This document shows, one piece after another, positions 8,380-17,905 of a stretch of 64,000 nucleotides of DNA. Below the pieces are notes generated by a model that did no database searches, was not told the origin of the DNA, and saw nothing but the letters and a program-made list of their open reading frames with translations. The position numbers were made by a program, and so were the translations under genes. Each line of letters starts with the position of its first letter. Positions within the stretch are counted from its first letter, which is position 1. This stretch comes from Acinetobacter rudis (GTDB lineage Bacteria; Pseudomonadota; Gammaproteobacteria; Pseudomonadales; Moraxellaceae): the NCBI RefSeq assembly GCF_031157835.1, contig NZ_JAVIDR010000009.1, positions 1 through 64,000 of the forward strand, written 5' to 3'.

Positions 8380-9594
8380 ATGTCTACCGCTCGTTCATTC
8401 ACCCAACCAATGATCTATATGCTGATTGGAAGCGCTTTTATATTAGCGCTTTCCTTAGGCATACGTCATGCTTTCGGGCTATATCTAGTTCCCATGAGCC
8501 ACGAATTTGGTTGGGGACATCAAGTATTCAGCTTAGCTATTGCCATGCAAAATCTCATTTGGGGAGCAGTTCAGCCCATTACAGGTGCTTTTGCAGACAA
8601 ATATGGAAGTAAAATTGTTGTTGCTGTAGGTGGTGTACTTTATTGTATTGGTCTAATACTCATGGCCATGAGTTCTACAAGCACCCTACTCAATCTTAGT
8701 GCTGGTTTAATCATTGGATTAGCCTTATCAGCAACATCCTTTTCAGTGCTTCTTTCTGCTGTAGGCAGAGCAGTCCCCCCTGAGAAAAGGGGTATGGCAA
8801 TGGGGATAGCAAGTGCTGCTGGCTCATTTGGTCAGTTTATTATGCTACCCACCACCTTATTATTTTTAAAACATTTTGGCTGGTCAGCATCACTTCTTAT
8901 TAGTGCCATTTTAGTTGCACTCGTTGTACCTTTAGCTTGGTTATTAAAGGCACCCATATATCAGGCTCCATCCAATCACGTAGCCAATATCGAAACTCTA
9001 AGCTTTAAACAAGTTTTACAAAAAGTAAAACAGCATAAACCATTTTGGTTCTTAGCTATGGGATTCTTAGTTTGTGGTTTTCAGGTGGTATTTCTAGGCG
9101 TTCATTTGCCAGGTTATCTCATTGATCATGGCTTTTCCGCAACAACAGGCACTGTCTTTCTAGCCCTTATTGGCCTATTTAATATTGTGGGTACTTATAC
9201 TGCGGGCTGGTTAGGAGATAAATACCCCAAACCAAAATTACTCATGTGGCTGTATGCTATACGTGGCTTTAGTATTATTGCTTTTCTTGCACTTCCACTT
9301 AGTTTATTTACGATTTATAGCTTTGGGATTATTATGGGATTACTTTGGTTATCAACAGTTCCCCTCACCAATGGCATAGTCGCCCAAATGTTTGGGGTAA
9401 AATACTTAACCATGCTTAGTGGTTTAGTCTTCTTTACTCATCAAATCGGTTCGTTTTTTGGAGGTTGGCTAGGTGGCCTCAATCATGATTTAATGGGTAA
9501 TTATAACTATATTTGGATCGTCTCTATTGTCTTAAGTTTCTTTGCTGTCTTTATGCATTCATTCGTCACAGAGGAAACCGTTATTCATGATTAA
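8380..9594 (+). CDS. MFS transporter
   Basis: The 404-residue inner membrane protein has about twelve membrane helices and is a major facilitator. The loop 2-3 motif is GAFADKYGSKIVV (normally GxLaDrxGrr), and EKRGMAMGIASAAGSFGQ is a typical helix 4-5 region. A second ADKYG-like motif, AGWLGDKYPKPK, follows in the C half. The family resembles monocarboxylate or oxalate/formate-type carriers; substrate is unknown. The ATG at 8380 is preferred over an upstream in-frame TTG at 8374. It lies between two OmpW-like genes and overlaps a small membrane ORF by 8 bases, so these genes may form one uptake or efflux unit. Confidence 0.85.
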   Translation: MSTARSFTQPMIYMLIGSAFILALSLGIRHAFGLYLVPMSHEFGWGHQVFSLAIAMQNLIWGAVQPITGAFADKYGSKIVVAVGGVLYCIGLILMAMSSTSTLLNLSAGLIIGLALSATSFSVLLSAVGRAVPPEKRGMAMGIASAAGSFGQFIMLPTTLLFLKHFGWSASLLISAILVALVVPLAWLLKAPIYQAPSNHVANIETLSFKQVLQKVKQHKPFWFLAMGFLVCGFQVVFLGVHLPGYLIDHGFSATTGTVFLALIGLFNIVGTYTAGWLGDKYPKPKLLMWLYAIRGFSIIAFLALPLSLFTIYSFGIIMGLLWLSTVPLTNGIVAQMFGVKYLTMLSGLVFFTHQIGSFFGGWLGGLNHDLMGNYNYIWIVSIVLSFFAVFMHSFVTEETVIHD

Positions 9595-9721
9595 TTCTAG
9601 TTTGATGTCAAAAATTTTACTCATTCTTGTTATTACTGGATTATTCATACTCGCCCTAAGCCTTTGGCTGACTACACCTGATTTATTTATCTATTTTAAT
9701 CAAGCTTTTTGTGCTCATTAA
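9587..9721 (+). CDS. 44-residue single-helix membrane microprotein
   Basis: The ORF starts with ATG inside the last codons of the MFS gene (8-base overlap, ATGATTAA). It encodes 44 residues: a short polar start, a strongly hydrophobic stretch of about 20 residues (KILLILVITGLFILALSLWL) and a short tail ending FCAH. A second in-frame ATG at 9605 is possible. The tight overlap suggests translational coupling to the transporter. Small single-helix partners of transporters are known in principle (AcrZ with AcrB, KdpF with KdpABC). I do not recognise this one; that it is expressed is inference. Confidence 0.5.
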   Translation: MINSSLMSKILLILVITGLFILALSLWLTTPDLFIYFNQAFCAH

Positions 9722-9730
9722 TTTGAGCAC
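9711..9730 (+). terminator. Short hairpin at the end of the microprotein gene
   Basis: GTGCTCA and TGAGCAC form a perfect 7-bp stem around TTAATT and overlap the stop codon at 9719-9721. No T-run follows; it is one of several U-less hairpins in the window. Confidence 0.45.
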
Positions 9731-10058
9731 TCCCCCCTTATAAAAAGCCCCCTATATATTCACGTTTTTTAATATACTAAGACCCTGCATCCATATTCGC
9801 TTTCTGTAAATAGTTTCATCGATAGTAAACACAAGATATACATAACTAAGAAAAATAACCAACATTACTAATATTACAGTTTATATTTTTTAACTTATTC
9901 TTAAACAGTTTTAATATTTTCATCAAAAATCATTTGGACTGCACTTAGAGCATAAACAACATTCACTGCTGTAAGAATTAGGGAATGCAGTCCAATTAAA
10001 ACAAGCCAAGCAATTTAAATATAAAGCTTACATTATAAATCTGACATGGAGTCACAGA
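9722..10058. other. Intergenic region before OmpW-like gene 2
   Basis: There is no ORF that I can support. The main feature is a perfect 10-bp inverted repeat, TTGGACTGCA (9934-9943) and TGCAGTCCAA (9986-9995), separated by 42 bases. It may be an operator pair or the base of a structured leader. A TGGAGT ribosome-binding site precedes the ATG at 10059. Confidence 0.4.
9934..9995. repeat. Perfect 10-bp inverted repeat upstream of OmpW-like gene 2
   Basis: TTGGACTGCA at 9934-9943 is matched exactly by TGCAGTCCAA at 9986-9995. It ends 63 bases before the start codon. The gene at 7148 has no such repeat, so the two paralogues may be controlled differently. Confidence 0.6.
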
Positions 10059-11195
10059 ATGAAAAAAATCATTTATGGCCTATTACTATCTATCAATACA
10101 CTACCGCTACTTGCACATGCTGCATCACCCTATTTTAGTTATAAAGAAGGTGATGGTTTTAAACGTTTTTCAGTTTCAGCTGGTTGGCTACATGCTGCCC
10201 CACAAGGAAATGCTAACCCACTAAACAACCGCACAGCAGCTCAGAATGGCACTTACAAGGTAGGAGATGTACAAATAGATGCTGTCACCTCCAGTATTGC
10301 CCAAACAGCACAAGGAGATGCAGCAAAAAAGAAATTAATGGATACCGTTAATCTAGGCACGCAGATAGGATTAATTAAAAATAATACCCTAACAGAACAA
10401 ATGAGTGGTTCAGCAACAATCAATAGTCTAGAAAATTGGACCAGTCCCAATACTGGCCTAGAAGCAGACTCCGTTGATACCTTGGGGCTCTTATTTAATT
10501 ATTATTTTACAGATCATTGGTCAGTTGAAGTCAAGGCAGGAGTCCCACCTACAGTGGATATAAAAGGTCAGGGACAAGTCTCTGCACCGCTTTCAGGAAT
10601 TGCACGACCTAAAGGCGAACTCCCTCCTGGCTTCATCAATAACATTGCTAACGAATTAATTAACAATATTGGTGATATTCCCTTAGATACTCAAATACCA
10701 ATCACCAATTTAGCTCAGGGTAGTACAGCAGCAACGGCAAGAGCATGGTTACCTGCAGCTGAAATTCAATATCAGTTCGGACGATCTGGCATTAATAAAT
10801 TTCGACCTTATATTGGCGCAGGTCTTATTTATGGGCATTTTGACAAAATAAAATTAAATTCGGGCATAGAAAACGATTTAGTTTCTGCAGGTCATCGCAT
10901 TCAAAATATTCTGGATAATAAAGCTGGTGCAGCATTGGATGGCAAAATATCTACTGCCGATCCGCGAGTTAAGGTTGAAGCCAGTGACACCTATGCACCC
11001 ATTGTTACTCTAGGTGCAACCTATGATTTTAATACCAACTGGTATGCAGTAGGTTCAATTTCATATGCCAAAATGAATACGGATATCAAAATTTCTGTTA
11101 CTGATAATCATACAGGTAAAGATTTAATTAACGCCTCAACTAAGTTAGATATAGATCCAGTCATTACCTACATGGGTATAGGCTATCGGTTTTAA
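10059..11195 (+). CDS. OmpW-like outer membrane protein (paralogue 2)
   Basis: The product has 378 residues, with signal peptide MKKIIYGLLLSINTLPLLAHA (21 residues). It shares long blocks with paralogue 1: FKRFSVSAGWLHA, NWTSPNTGLEADSVDTLGL, DHWSVEVKAGVPPTVDIKG, HRIQNILDNKAGAALDGK and YAPIVTLGATYDF. It ends IGYRF. The difference lies mainly in the region around residues 185-215, where this copy has a longer insert. As with the first copy, the length is well above a standard OmpW. The probable role is outer-membrane passage of hydrophobic or small amphipathic compounds; the substrate is unknown. Confidence 0.8.
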   Translation: MKKIIYGLLLSINTLPLLAHAASPYFSYKEGDGFKRFSVSAGWLHAAPQGNANPLNNRTAAQNGTYKVGDVQIDAVTSSIAQTAQGDAAKKKLMDTVNLGTQIGLIKNNTLTEQMSGSATINSLENWTSPNTGLEADSVDTLGLLFNYYFTDHWSVEVKAGVPPTVDIKGQGQVSAPLSGIARPKGELPPGFINNIANELINNIGDIPLDTQIPITNLAQGSTAATARAWLPAAEIQYQFGRSGINKFRPYIGAGLIYGHFDKIKLNSGIENDLVSAGHRIQNILDNKAGAALDGKISTADPRVKVEASDTYAPIVTLGATYDFNTNWYAVGSISYAKMNTDIKISVTDNHTGKDLINASTKLDIDPVITYMGIGYRF

Positions 11196-11231
11196 ATATC
11201 ATTTATTATCTAAAATAAAACCATAAGAAAA

Positions 11232-11285
11232 TGGCCTATCATTTAACTCAATACATGTCATGATGTATAGGAAAATGCTAGGCCA
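11232..11285. terminator. Two-level hairpin between OmpW-like gene 2 and sthA
   Basis: The outer arms TGGCCTA (11232-11238) and TAGGCCA (11279-11285) enclose an inner pair ATACAT (11251-11256) and ATGTAT (11263-11268). It sits between two convergent genes, so it probably serves both ends, but no U-tract is visible. Confidence 0.45.
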
Positions 11286-11319
11286 CTTGAACTAAGACTT
11301 AAAACATCTCAGGTATAAA

Positions 11320-12738
11320 TTAGAATAAACGATTCATACCATTTAATGTTGCTACGCGATATGCTTCTGCCATAGTTGGATAGTTAAAAGTTGTCTCAAC
11401 AAAATACATAATTGAGTTTTTAGGGCTCTTCATCACTGCTTGCCCAATATGAATAATCTCAGCAGCGTTATTACCAAAGCAGTGAATACCTAAAATTTCT
11501 AAAGTATCACGGTGGAATAAAATCTTTAACTCACCTACTGTATCACCAGTAATCTGTGCACGAGCCAAATGACGGAAAGAAGATTGCCCAACTTCATAAG
11601 GTATTTTTTCTTCAGTCAATTGTTGTTCAGTTTTACCAATGGAGGAAATTTCTGGAATAGTATAAATACCTGTTGGAATATCTGTAACTGGTTTAACATT
11701 TTTTTCACCGCTACTCATATTCGTTCCAGCACAACGACCTTGGTCATACGCAGCTGAAGCTAATGAAGGCCAACCAATGACATCCCCCGCAGCATAAATA
11801 TTCTCAACTTCGGTTTGATACTGTTCATTTACAGTAAGCTGTCCACGGCTGTTAGGCGTAATACCAACGTTATCTAATCCCAAACCATCTGTATTACCAG
11901 AACGGCCATTGCACCATAAAATCGCATCAGCTTTAATTTTTTTACCACTTTGCATATACAACACCACATGATCATCACTTGTTTCTAAATGATCTATTTG
12001 TTCATTGTGGCGTATTAACACACCTTGTTCACGCAAGTGATAAGACAAAGCATCTGAAATTTCGTCATCCAAATAACTTAATAATTTAGGTTGAGTGTTA
12101 ATTAAATCAACTTTCATTCCTAAACCAATAAAGATAGAAGCATACTCACATCCAATAACACCAGCACCATAAATAATGACTTTGTGTACAGAATAATCAA
12201 GATCTAGAATTTTGTCTGAATCAAATACACGTGGATGTTCAAAATCAAGCCCTTGTGGGTGATATGGACGACTTCCTGTTGCAATCACAATTTGTTTACA
12301 AATAATAGATTCTTTCAAGCCATCATCACTGAAGACTAAAACTGTATTTTTATCTTGAATATAAGCACGGCCATGAAATACATCAATATTGTTGCGATCG
12401 TAAAAGCGACTATGTGTATCTACTTGCTGTTGGATAACCTTGTGTGCATTACGCAACACCTGCTTCATTGTGAATTGTTTCCATTCACCAACCTTTTGAA
12501 ACATTGGGTCACGTTGGTAACGAATAATACTCGATACCGTTTGACGTAAGGCTTTACTTGGAATGGTACCAACATGAGTACAGTTACCACCAAGCTGATC
12601 ACGTTGGTCAATAATCGCAACTCGTTTTCCAGATTTAGCCAGCTTCATTGCCGCGCCTTCACCCGCTGGACCTGAACCAAGTACAACGACGTCATACTTC
12701 AGGAAATTCCCAGCAACGATATCTTTTTTACGAGGCAT
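11320..12738 (-). CDS. sthA: Soluble pyridine nucleotide transhydrogenase
   Basis: It moves hydride between NADPH and NAD+ in the cytoplasm and helps dispose of excess NADPH. The 472-residue flavoprotein has the FAD Rossmann motif [12 protein letters not shown] (about 21-32). The substituted redox site region is [16 protein letters not shown], where the second Cys of related disulfide reductases is Thr, as in known SthA. It also has the NAD(P) motif [11 protein letters not shown] and a C-terminal dimer domain. Its length matches the E. coli enzyme (466). It is convergent with OmpW-like gene 2 and divergent from lipA. Confidence 0.95.
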   Translation of the reverse strand: MPRKKDIVAGNFLKYDVVVLGSGPAGEGAAMKLAKSGKRVAIIDQRDQLGGNCTHVGTIPSKALRQTVSSIIRYQRDPMFQKVGEWKQFTMKQVLRNAHKVIQQQVDTHSRFYDRNNIDVFHGRAYIQDKNTVLVFSDDGLKESIICKQIVIATGSRPYHPQGLDFEHPRVFDSDKILDLDYSVHKVIIYGAGVIGCEYASIFIGLGMKVDLINTQPKLLSYLDDEISDALSYHLREQGVLIRHNEQIDHLETSDDHVVLYMQSGKKIKADAILWCNGRSGNTDGLGLDNVGITPNSRGQLTVNEQYQTEVENIYAAGDVIGWPSLASAAYDQGRCAGTNMSSGEKNVKPVTDIPTGIYTIPEISSIGKTEQQLTEEKIPYEVGQSSFRHLARAQITGDTVGELKILFHRDTLEILGIHCFGNNAAEIIHIGQAVMKSPKNSIMYFVETTFNYPTMAEAYRVATLNGMNRLF

Positions 12739-12942
12739 TAAAAGCTCCTTTAAAAACTAAATTTTTTTTACGAAATTGTTAGATATTATGACCTAAACTA
12801 TTCCGTTTTACTGTATTTCTGTTGCATATATTAAGTGATAACAACATTTAGTAAATGAATAGTTAAACTATCCTATCATATTACAATTTCGTTATAATGA
12901 CGGGTAGACCCCTCTCACCGTCAAAAACAGTGGAACATATAT

Positions 12943-13956
12943 ATGTCTGAAAGCCGTAAACCAGAACAGGGTGTTAAACTTCGAGGTGCTGAAAAAGTTG
13001 CACGCATACCTGTAAAAGTGATCCCTACGGTCGAAGCTGCTCGCAAACCTGATTGGATTCGTGTCAAGATGTCTGCCCCAGAAGAAGTGCAGCGCATCAA
13101 AACCACTCTACGCGCACAAAAACTACATACGGTGTGTGAAGAGGCTGCTTGTCCAAACCTACCTGAGTGCTTTGGTGGAGGTACAGCCACCTTCATGATC
13201 ATGGGAGATATTTGTACGCGTCGCTGCCCTTTCTGTGATGTTGCACATGGCCGTCCCAATGCACTCGATGCAGATGAACCGCGCCATATGGCTGAAACAA
13301 TTGCCAATCTTGGTCTTAAGTATGCGGTAATCACCTCTGTTGACCGAGATGATTTACGTGATGGTGGTGCACAACATTTCGTTGATTGTATCCAAGAAAC
13401 ACGCAAACTCAGCCCTAAAACTTTACTTGAAATCTTAGTTCCAGATTTTCGCGGTCGTATGGACATTGCCTTACGCATCATGACTGAATGCCCACCAGAT
13501 GTCTTTAATCACAATATTGAAACTGTGCCACGTTTGTACAAAGCAATGCGTCCAGGTTCTGATTATCAGCATTCTTTAACACTCTTGAAAATGTTTAAAG
13601 AATATTGCCCTGATATTCCAACCAAATGCGGTTTGATGGTTGGTATTGGTGAAACTGAAGAAGAAGTACTGGCACTACTGGACGATCTAAAAGCGCATGA
13701 TGTTGACTATGTCACTATTGGTCAATATTTACAGCCATCAAAACAACATGCCCCAATCGATCGCTTTGTTACCCCAGAAGAATTTGAACGTTATACAGCA
13801 CACGGGCAAAAGCTTGGTTTCAAAAATATCTGGGCAGCACCAATGGTTCGTTCAAGTTATTTTGCAGATCGTCAATACTATGGAGAACCTGTTCCTGATG
13901 TCCGTCGTAAAGTCGATCCTGCTAAGAAAATAGCTGTGCAAGTAATTGAAGCCTAA
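12943..13956 (+). CDS. lipA: Lipoyl synthase
   Basis: This radical SAM enzyme inserts two sulfurs into protein-bound octanoyl chains to make lipoate. The auxiliary cluster ligands are Cys65, Cys70 and Cys76 (CX4CX5C). The radical SAM cluster is CX3CX2C at Cys91, Cys95 and Cys98. The RSSY motif near the C-terminus supplies the Ser ligand of the auxiliary cluster. Length 337 is slightly above E. coli (321), the extra being N-terminal. lipB is not adjacent. An intrinsic terminator follows. Confidence 0.97.
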   Translation: MSESRKPEQGVKLRGAEKVARIPVKVIPTVEAARKPDWIRVKMSAPEEVQRIKTTLRAQKLHTVCEEAACPNLPECFGGGTATFMIMGDICTRRCPFCDVAHGRPNALDADEPRHMAETIANLGLKYAVITSVDRDDLRDGGAQHFVDCIQETRKLSPKTLLEILVPDFRGRMDIALRIMTECPPDVFNHNIETVPRLYKAMRPGSDYQHSLTLLKMFKEYCPDIPTKCGLMVGIGETEEEVLALLDDLKAHDVDYVTIGQYLQPSKQHAPIDRFVTPEEFERYTAHGQKLGFKNIWAAPMVRSSYFADRQYYGEPVPDVRRKVDPAKKIAVQVIEA

Positions 13957-13974
13957 ATACCCTCGCTTTAGCTC

Positions 13975-14004
13975 AAAAGCCTCTGTCCTATCAGGGGCTT
14001 TTTT
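13975..14004 (+). terminator. Intrinsic terminator after lipA
   Basis: AAAAGCCTCTG and CAGGGGCTTTT pair (one G-T) around TCCTAT, followed by a run of T. Confidence 0.85.
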
Positions 14005-14141
14005 CTTTTATAACTACGGATAAATAATGACATTAGCATTTGGTCACATTGGTATTTTGATTTTCTACTGCTAAATTACAAGTGATCTCTTTTAATCAAG
14101 CTCATATTTTACTGATATAAATAAAGCAATTGGAGTAGTAC

Positions 14142-14525
14142 ATGTCGCAACAAGATTATGAAAATGGCCTAAAAGTACGTACCGAAGTTATGGGGGCAGA
14201 GTTTGTACAACGCGCTCAAAAAAATACTGTTGATTTTACTCAGCCACTACAAGACTGGATCAATGAACATGCTTGGGGATCTACTTGGCAACGTGAAGGC
14301 GTACTGCCACGTAAATATCGCTCTCTCATCACACTCGCCTTTCTCACAGCACAGAAAAGTCCAACTGAGTTAAAAGGCCATGTACGTGGTGCACTCAACA
14401 ATGGTGCTAGTGTTGAGGAAATTCAGGAAGTTCTACTGCATAGTCTCCCATACTGCGGTGCTCCAGCAGCACAAGAAGCTTTTCGTGCTGCATTAGAAGT
14501 CATTCAAGAATACCAAGCGCAATAA
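14142..14525 (+). CDS. Carboxymuconolactone decarboxylase family protein
   Basis: The 127-residue protein has a CMD fold. The conserved core is PRKYRSLITLAFLTA..S.TELKGHVRGALNNGASVEEIQEVLLHSLPYCGAPAAQEAF. It lacks the CxxC of AhpD-type members, so it is nearer to PcaC, which decarboxylates 4-carboxymuconolactone in the beta-ketoadipate pathway. No other pca gene lies nearby, so it may act on a different substrate, and I leave the symbol empty. It stands alone, with a U-less perfect hairpin just downstream. Confidence 0.8.
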   Translation: MSQQDYENGLKVRTEVMGAEFVQRAQKNTVDFTQPLQDWINEHAWGSTWQREGVLPRKYRSLITLAFLTAQKSPTELKGHVRGALNNGASVEEIQEVLLHSLPYCGAPAAQEAFRAALEVIQEYQAQ

Positions 14526-14866
14526 GTCACTATACAAAACTCTCCCAAGTATAGTGTTTAAACTATACTTGGCCGCCCTCAAACAGATTAAAAAACAAGC
14601 AAACAATAATTCTGAATTTTTCTTTAAAAAAGATATATATCCCAAAAAATATTTATCTTTATATAAATTAACTTAAACATTGCTTAAACAATGAACTGAC
14701 CAGTTTACAATTTTGTCATTTTTTACCCTATTAGAGTATTTACTCCTATTTTTTATATGATATTTTGTAAAAAGAAGTAAATTAAGACTAAAATACTCAA
14801 CTCAATTTATTTTCATACTCACACGCCGTTTGGCGATTCATTTTATTATTTTAGGGAAGCATTAAA
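14526..14866. other. Intergenic region before the FadL-like gene
   Basis: It contains the hairpin at 14545-14572 and then about 290 AT-rich bases that must hold the promoter of the FadL-like gene. I see no ORF, RNA gene or clear operator. A weak GGGAAG ribosome-binding site precedes 14867. Confidence 0.4.
14545..14572 (+). terminator. Perfect U-less hairpin after the CMD gene
   Basis: CCAAGTATAGT (14545-14555) and ACTATACTTGG (14562-14572) form an 11-bp perfect stem with loop GTTTAA. It sits 20 bases after the stop, with no T-run. Confidence 0.5.
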
Positions 14867-16207
14867 ATGAAATTAAAAAAGTTAACAACAGCGATATTGT
14901 TATCAACTTTACCTACTGCTGGCGCTTTTGCCGCAGCAATGGATCGCTCAGGCCAATCAATGTCCGCATTTTTCCAGCCGGGTAACTACTTTGAAGCTGG
15001 GCTTTCTGTACTCGACCCTACGGTTAAAGGAGTAGAAGCTGGTAAATCTGCTACTCAACGACATATTGGTGATATGGCAGATAGCTACTACTTCCCATCA
15101 GCTGCATTAAAATTACAAGTTGCAGATAAGTTTTCTGTAGGTATTCTTTACGATCAACCATTCGGTGCTAAAGCAGAATATAGTGGTAACAATGTTTTTG
15201 TTACAACTCCCAAAGATCCAGTCCTAGGTACTCTACCGATTACCTCTGGAGCTCTTGGTGTGAGTGAAGGTAATACCAAAGTTGAAGTTGATACACAAAA
15301 CCTTTCACTTGTACTTGGCTACCAACCAACAGAAAACTGGAACGTATACGGTGGTGCAGTCTACCAAACTGTAAAAGGTAATGTCAGCCTACGCGGTAGT
15401 GCATATAGCTTATATAACGGCTATGATGCCAATATTAAAGAAACTGGCGATATTGGCTGGCTTGCAGGTGTTGCCTATCAGATTCCTGAAATTGCATTAA
15501 AGGCTTCCATAACCTACCGTTCTGAAATCGACCATGATGTCAAGATCAAAGAATCTATTGCTATGGCAAATACATTGTCAGCCCTAGATGCGCAAGGTCA
15601 ATTAAAGCCTTTATTAGATAGCCTAGGACCTCAAGCTTCTGCCATGTACCCGCTTGTTAAAGGTGCACTTGCTGCAAATGCAACCGAAGGCAAAACCACG
15701 ATTACAACACCTCAGTCTGTTAACCTTGATTTCCAAACCGGTATTATGGCAGATACAGTTGCATTTGCTAACGTACGCTGGGTCAACTGGAAAGACTTTG
15801 CCATTCGTCCACACAAATTCGGCAATGTTTCTGAAGTTGTCGGACAAGCTGTAAATCGTCCAAATGGCTTTAACCTCGTTGAATACTCTGACGACCAATG
15901 GTCAGTAACTGCTGGTGTAGGCCGCAAATTCACAGAAAAATGGGCAGGTAATGTCTCTGTAGGTTGGGACTCTGGTGCTGGTAACCCTGTGACTACACTT
16001 GGTCCAACAGAAGGTTTTTGGAATGTTGGTTTAGGTGCTCAATTTAGCCCAACAAAACAAACCTTTATTGCTGGTGGTGTGAAATACTTCTGGTTAGGTG
16101 ATGCCAAAGCACAAACAGGTGCTCAAGCAGGTGGTCCAGACTACGTTGCGGACTTTAAAGATAACCATGCTTTAGCTTATGGTTTAAAAATTGGCTATCG
16201 CTTCTAA
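14867..16207 (+). CDS. OmpP1/FadL/TodX family outer membrane transporter
   Basis: The product is 446 residues with a signal peptide cut near AFA-A (about residue 22). A FadL-type N-terminal plug follows (SGQSMSAFFQPGNYFEAGLS), then a barrel with the motif FSVGILYDQPFGAKAEYSG. The C-terminus is KIGYRF. FadL proteins let long-chain fatty acids and other hydrophobic molecules through the outer membrane. The conserved NPA near the N-terminus of E. coli FadL is not obvious here, so ligand range may differ. It stands alone and ends in a bidirectional terminator. A family role in alkane or fatty acid uptake is reasonable for Acinetobacter. Confidence 0.88.
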   Translation: MKLKKLTTAILLSTLPTAGAFAAAMDRSGQSMSAFFQPGNYFEAGLSVLDPTVKGVEAGKSATQRHIGDMADSYYFPSAALKLQVADKFSVGILYDQPFGAKAEYSGNNVFVTTPKDPVLGTLPITSGALGVSEGNTKVEVDTQNLSLVLGYQPTENWNVYGGAVYQTVKGNVSLRGSAYSLYNGYDANIKETGDIGWLAGVAYQIPEIALKASITYRSEIDHDVKIKESIAMANTLSALDAQGQLKPLLDSLGPQASAMYPLVKGALAANATEGKTTITTPQSVNLDFQTGIMADTVAFANVRWVNWKDFAIRPHKFGNVSEVVGQAVNRPNGFNLVEYSDDQWSVTAGVGRKFTEKWAGNVSVGWDSGAGNPVTTLGPTEGFWNVGLGAQFSPTKQTFIAGGVKYFWLGDAKAQTGAQAGGPDYVADFKDNHALAYGLKIGYRF

Positions 16208-16230
16208 GTTATAGATCAAAAAAACCCATA

Positions 16231-16258
16231 AAAATAGGCACATTAAGTGCCTATTTTT
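16231..16258. terminator. Bidirectional intrinsic terminator
   Basis: AAAATAGGCAC and GTGCCTATTTT pair around ATTAAG-type loop sequence, with A and T runs on the two sides. It serves the FadL-like gene and thrH. Confidence 0.88.
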
Positions 16259-16299
16259 TATTGCAGTCATTGTTGAAAACAACAACTGCTGTGAATGAA

Positions 16300-16917
16300 T
16301 TACTCTGGAATATTACGCACAGAAGCTTCACGAATCGCTTGTTTTAATTGTTCATAACCATGCAGCGCTGGAAATTGTGGGAATTCAGCAATCACATTGT
16401 CTGGTGCATCAAATAAGAAACCACGGTCTGCTTCTCCAAGCATGGTGGTATCATTATAAGAATCCCCTGCCGCAATAACACGGAAATTTAAACCATGTAA
16501 TGCTTTAACAGCTTGGCGTTTTTGATCTGGTTGACGCAGTTTATATGCTGTAATTTTACCTTCAGCATCTGTTTCCAATTTATGACAGAAAATTGTTGGC
16601 CATCCGAGTTGCTGCATTAATGGGTGAGCAAACTCATAGAATGTATCTGACAAGATAATTAATTGAAAATGTGTTCTCACCCATTCTACAAACTCTTTTG
16701 CCCCAGGAAATGGCCCCATGTCTGCAATTACAGCTTGGATATCATTTAGACCTAAGCCATGTTGCTTTAATATATTTAAACGTTGAGTCATTAATACATC
16801 ATAGTCTGGAATATCTCGAGTTGTTGCCTCAAGCTCTTTAATGCCAGTTTTCTTAGCAAAATTAATCCAAATTTCTGGCACCAATACGCCTTCTAAATCT
16901 AAACAAACAACTTCCAT
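16300..16917 (-). CDS. thrH: Phosphoserine phosphatase / homoserine phosphotransferase ThrH
   Basis: The 205-residue HAD enzyme is very close to Pseudomonas ThrH. Shared blocks include CLDLEGVLVPEIWI, TTRDIPDYDVLM, LSDTFYEF, RVIAAGDSYNDTTML and REFPQFPA-like sequence. The motif I is DLEG, with Glu where most HAD enzymes have Asp, as in ThrH. ThrH dephosphorylates phosphoserine and can transfer the phosphate to homoserine. An upstream in-frame ATG at 16959 would add 14 residues; I chose 16917 by alignment with the known start MEIACLDLEG. Confidence 0.95.
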   Translation of the reverse strand: MEVVCLDLEGVLVPEIWINFAKKTGIKELEATTRDIPDYDVLMTQRLNILKQHGLGLNDIQAVIADMGPFPGAKEFVEWVRTHFQLIILSDTFYEFAHPLMQQLGWPTIFCHKLETDAEGKITAYKLRQPDQKRQAVKALHGLNFRVIAAGDSYNDTTMLGEADRGFLFDAPDNVIAEFPQFPALHGYEQLKQAIREASVRNIPE

Positions 16918-17107
16918 GGTGATCCCCACACTGTGACAAATAAATAATGATCGTAACAATAACTGTTGATCATAAACGTGTCACTTTTTTAAATCAATTT
17001 AACTCATAAGCTTTTATAAATTAATGTTAAAACCGAAGCATAGAATCACATAGAATAAACAAATTCAATATTCTTCAATAGCATAATCGCCAACCACAGG
17101 GGTCAAC

Positions 17108-17839
17108 ATGACTCAAATTCCAACTACCGATTTTATCACTGCACAGGCATTGGAATACCAAGACCAGTCAGCTCAAGACATCATGGCCTTAGCACTCAGT
17201 CAGCATCAAGATATTGCTATCTCATTTTCAGGTGCTGAAGATGTGGTTCTCATTGATATTGCATCACAACTAGGTCGTCCTTTTCGTGTCTTTAGTCTAG
17301 ACACTGGTCGTTTGCATCCTGAAACTTATCAATTTATTGAACAAGTACGTCAACATTATAAAATTGATATTGAAATCTGTTTTCCAGAAGCAGAAGCCGT
17401 ACAATCTTTCGTACAAGAAAAAGGACTTTTTAGCTTTTTTCAAGATGGCCATCAACAATGCTGTGGTATACGAAAAGTTCAACCGCTCAGAAATAAACTT
17501 TCTACTTTAGATGCTTGGATCACAGGACAACGTAAAGATCAAAGCCCAGGTACGCGAAATAGTATTCCTGTCATTCAAACAGATGATGGTTTTTCTACAC
17601 CAGATAAAACGCTCATCAAATACAATCCACTTGCCAATTGGAGCAGTGCCGATGTATGGAATTACATTCGCATGATGGAAGTACCATACAATAAACTGCA
17701 TGAACGCGGCTATATCTCTATTGGCTGTGAACCTTGCACCCGCCCCGTACTCCCACAACAACATGAACGTGAAGGGCGCTGGTGGTGGGAAGAAGCTACA
17801 CATAAAGAATGTGGACTACATGCTGGAAATTTAAAGTAA
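17108..17839 (+). CDS. cysH: APS/PAPS reductase (assimilatory sulfate reduction)
   Basis: It reduces activated sulfate to sulfite with thioredoxin. The 243-residue product has the PP-loop-like [10 protein letters not shown] (39-48) and four cluster cysteines: Cys118-Cys119 (CCGIRK) and Cys207, Cys210 (CEPC). The catalytic Cys235 is in KECGLH. The CC/CxxC pair binds a 4Fe-4S cluster and marks the APS-reducing type found in Pseudomonas, not the cluster-free E. coli PAPS reductase. It stands alone; cys partners are elsewhere. Confidence 0.95.
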   Translation: MTQIPTTDFITAQALEYQDQSAQDIMALALSQHQDIAISFSGAEDVVLIDIASQLGRPFRVFSLDTGRLHPETYQFIEQVRQHYKIDIEICFPEAEAVQSFVQEKGLFSFFQDGHQQCCGIRKVQPLRNKLSTLDAWITGQRKDQSPGTRNSIPVIQTDDGFSTPDKTLIKYNPLANWSSADVWNYIRMMEVPYNKLHERGYISIGCEPCTRPVLPQQHEREGRWWWEEATHKECGLHAGNLK

Positions 17840-17905
17840 TATACAAATTACTTGACAATATACTACGCAGTTTAAGCTTTCTCACATGATAGTTCTTCAC
17901 AACGT

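Noticed and set aside
14025..14075. Very short ORF (15 codons) between lipA and the CMD gene
   Set aside because: Too short and without a ribosome-binding site.
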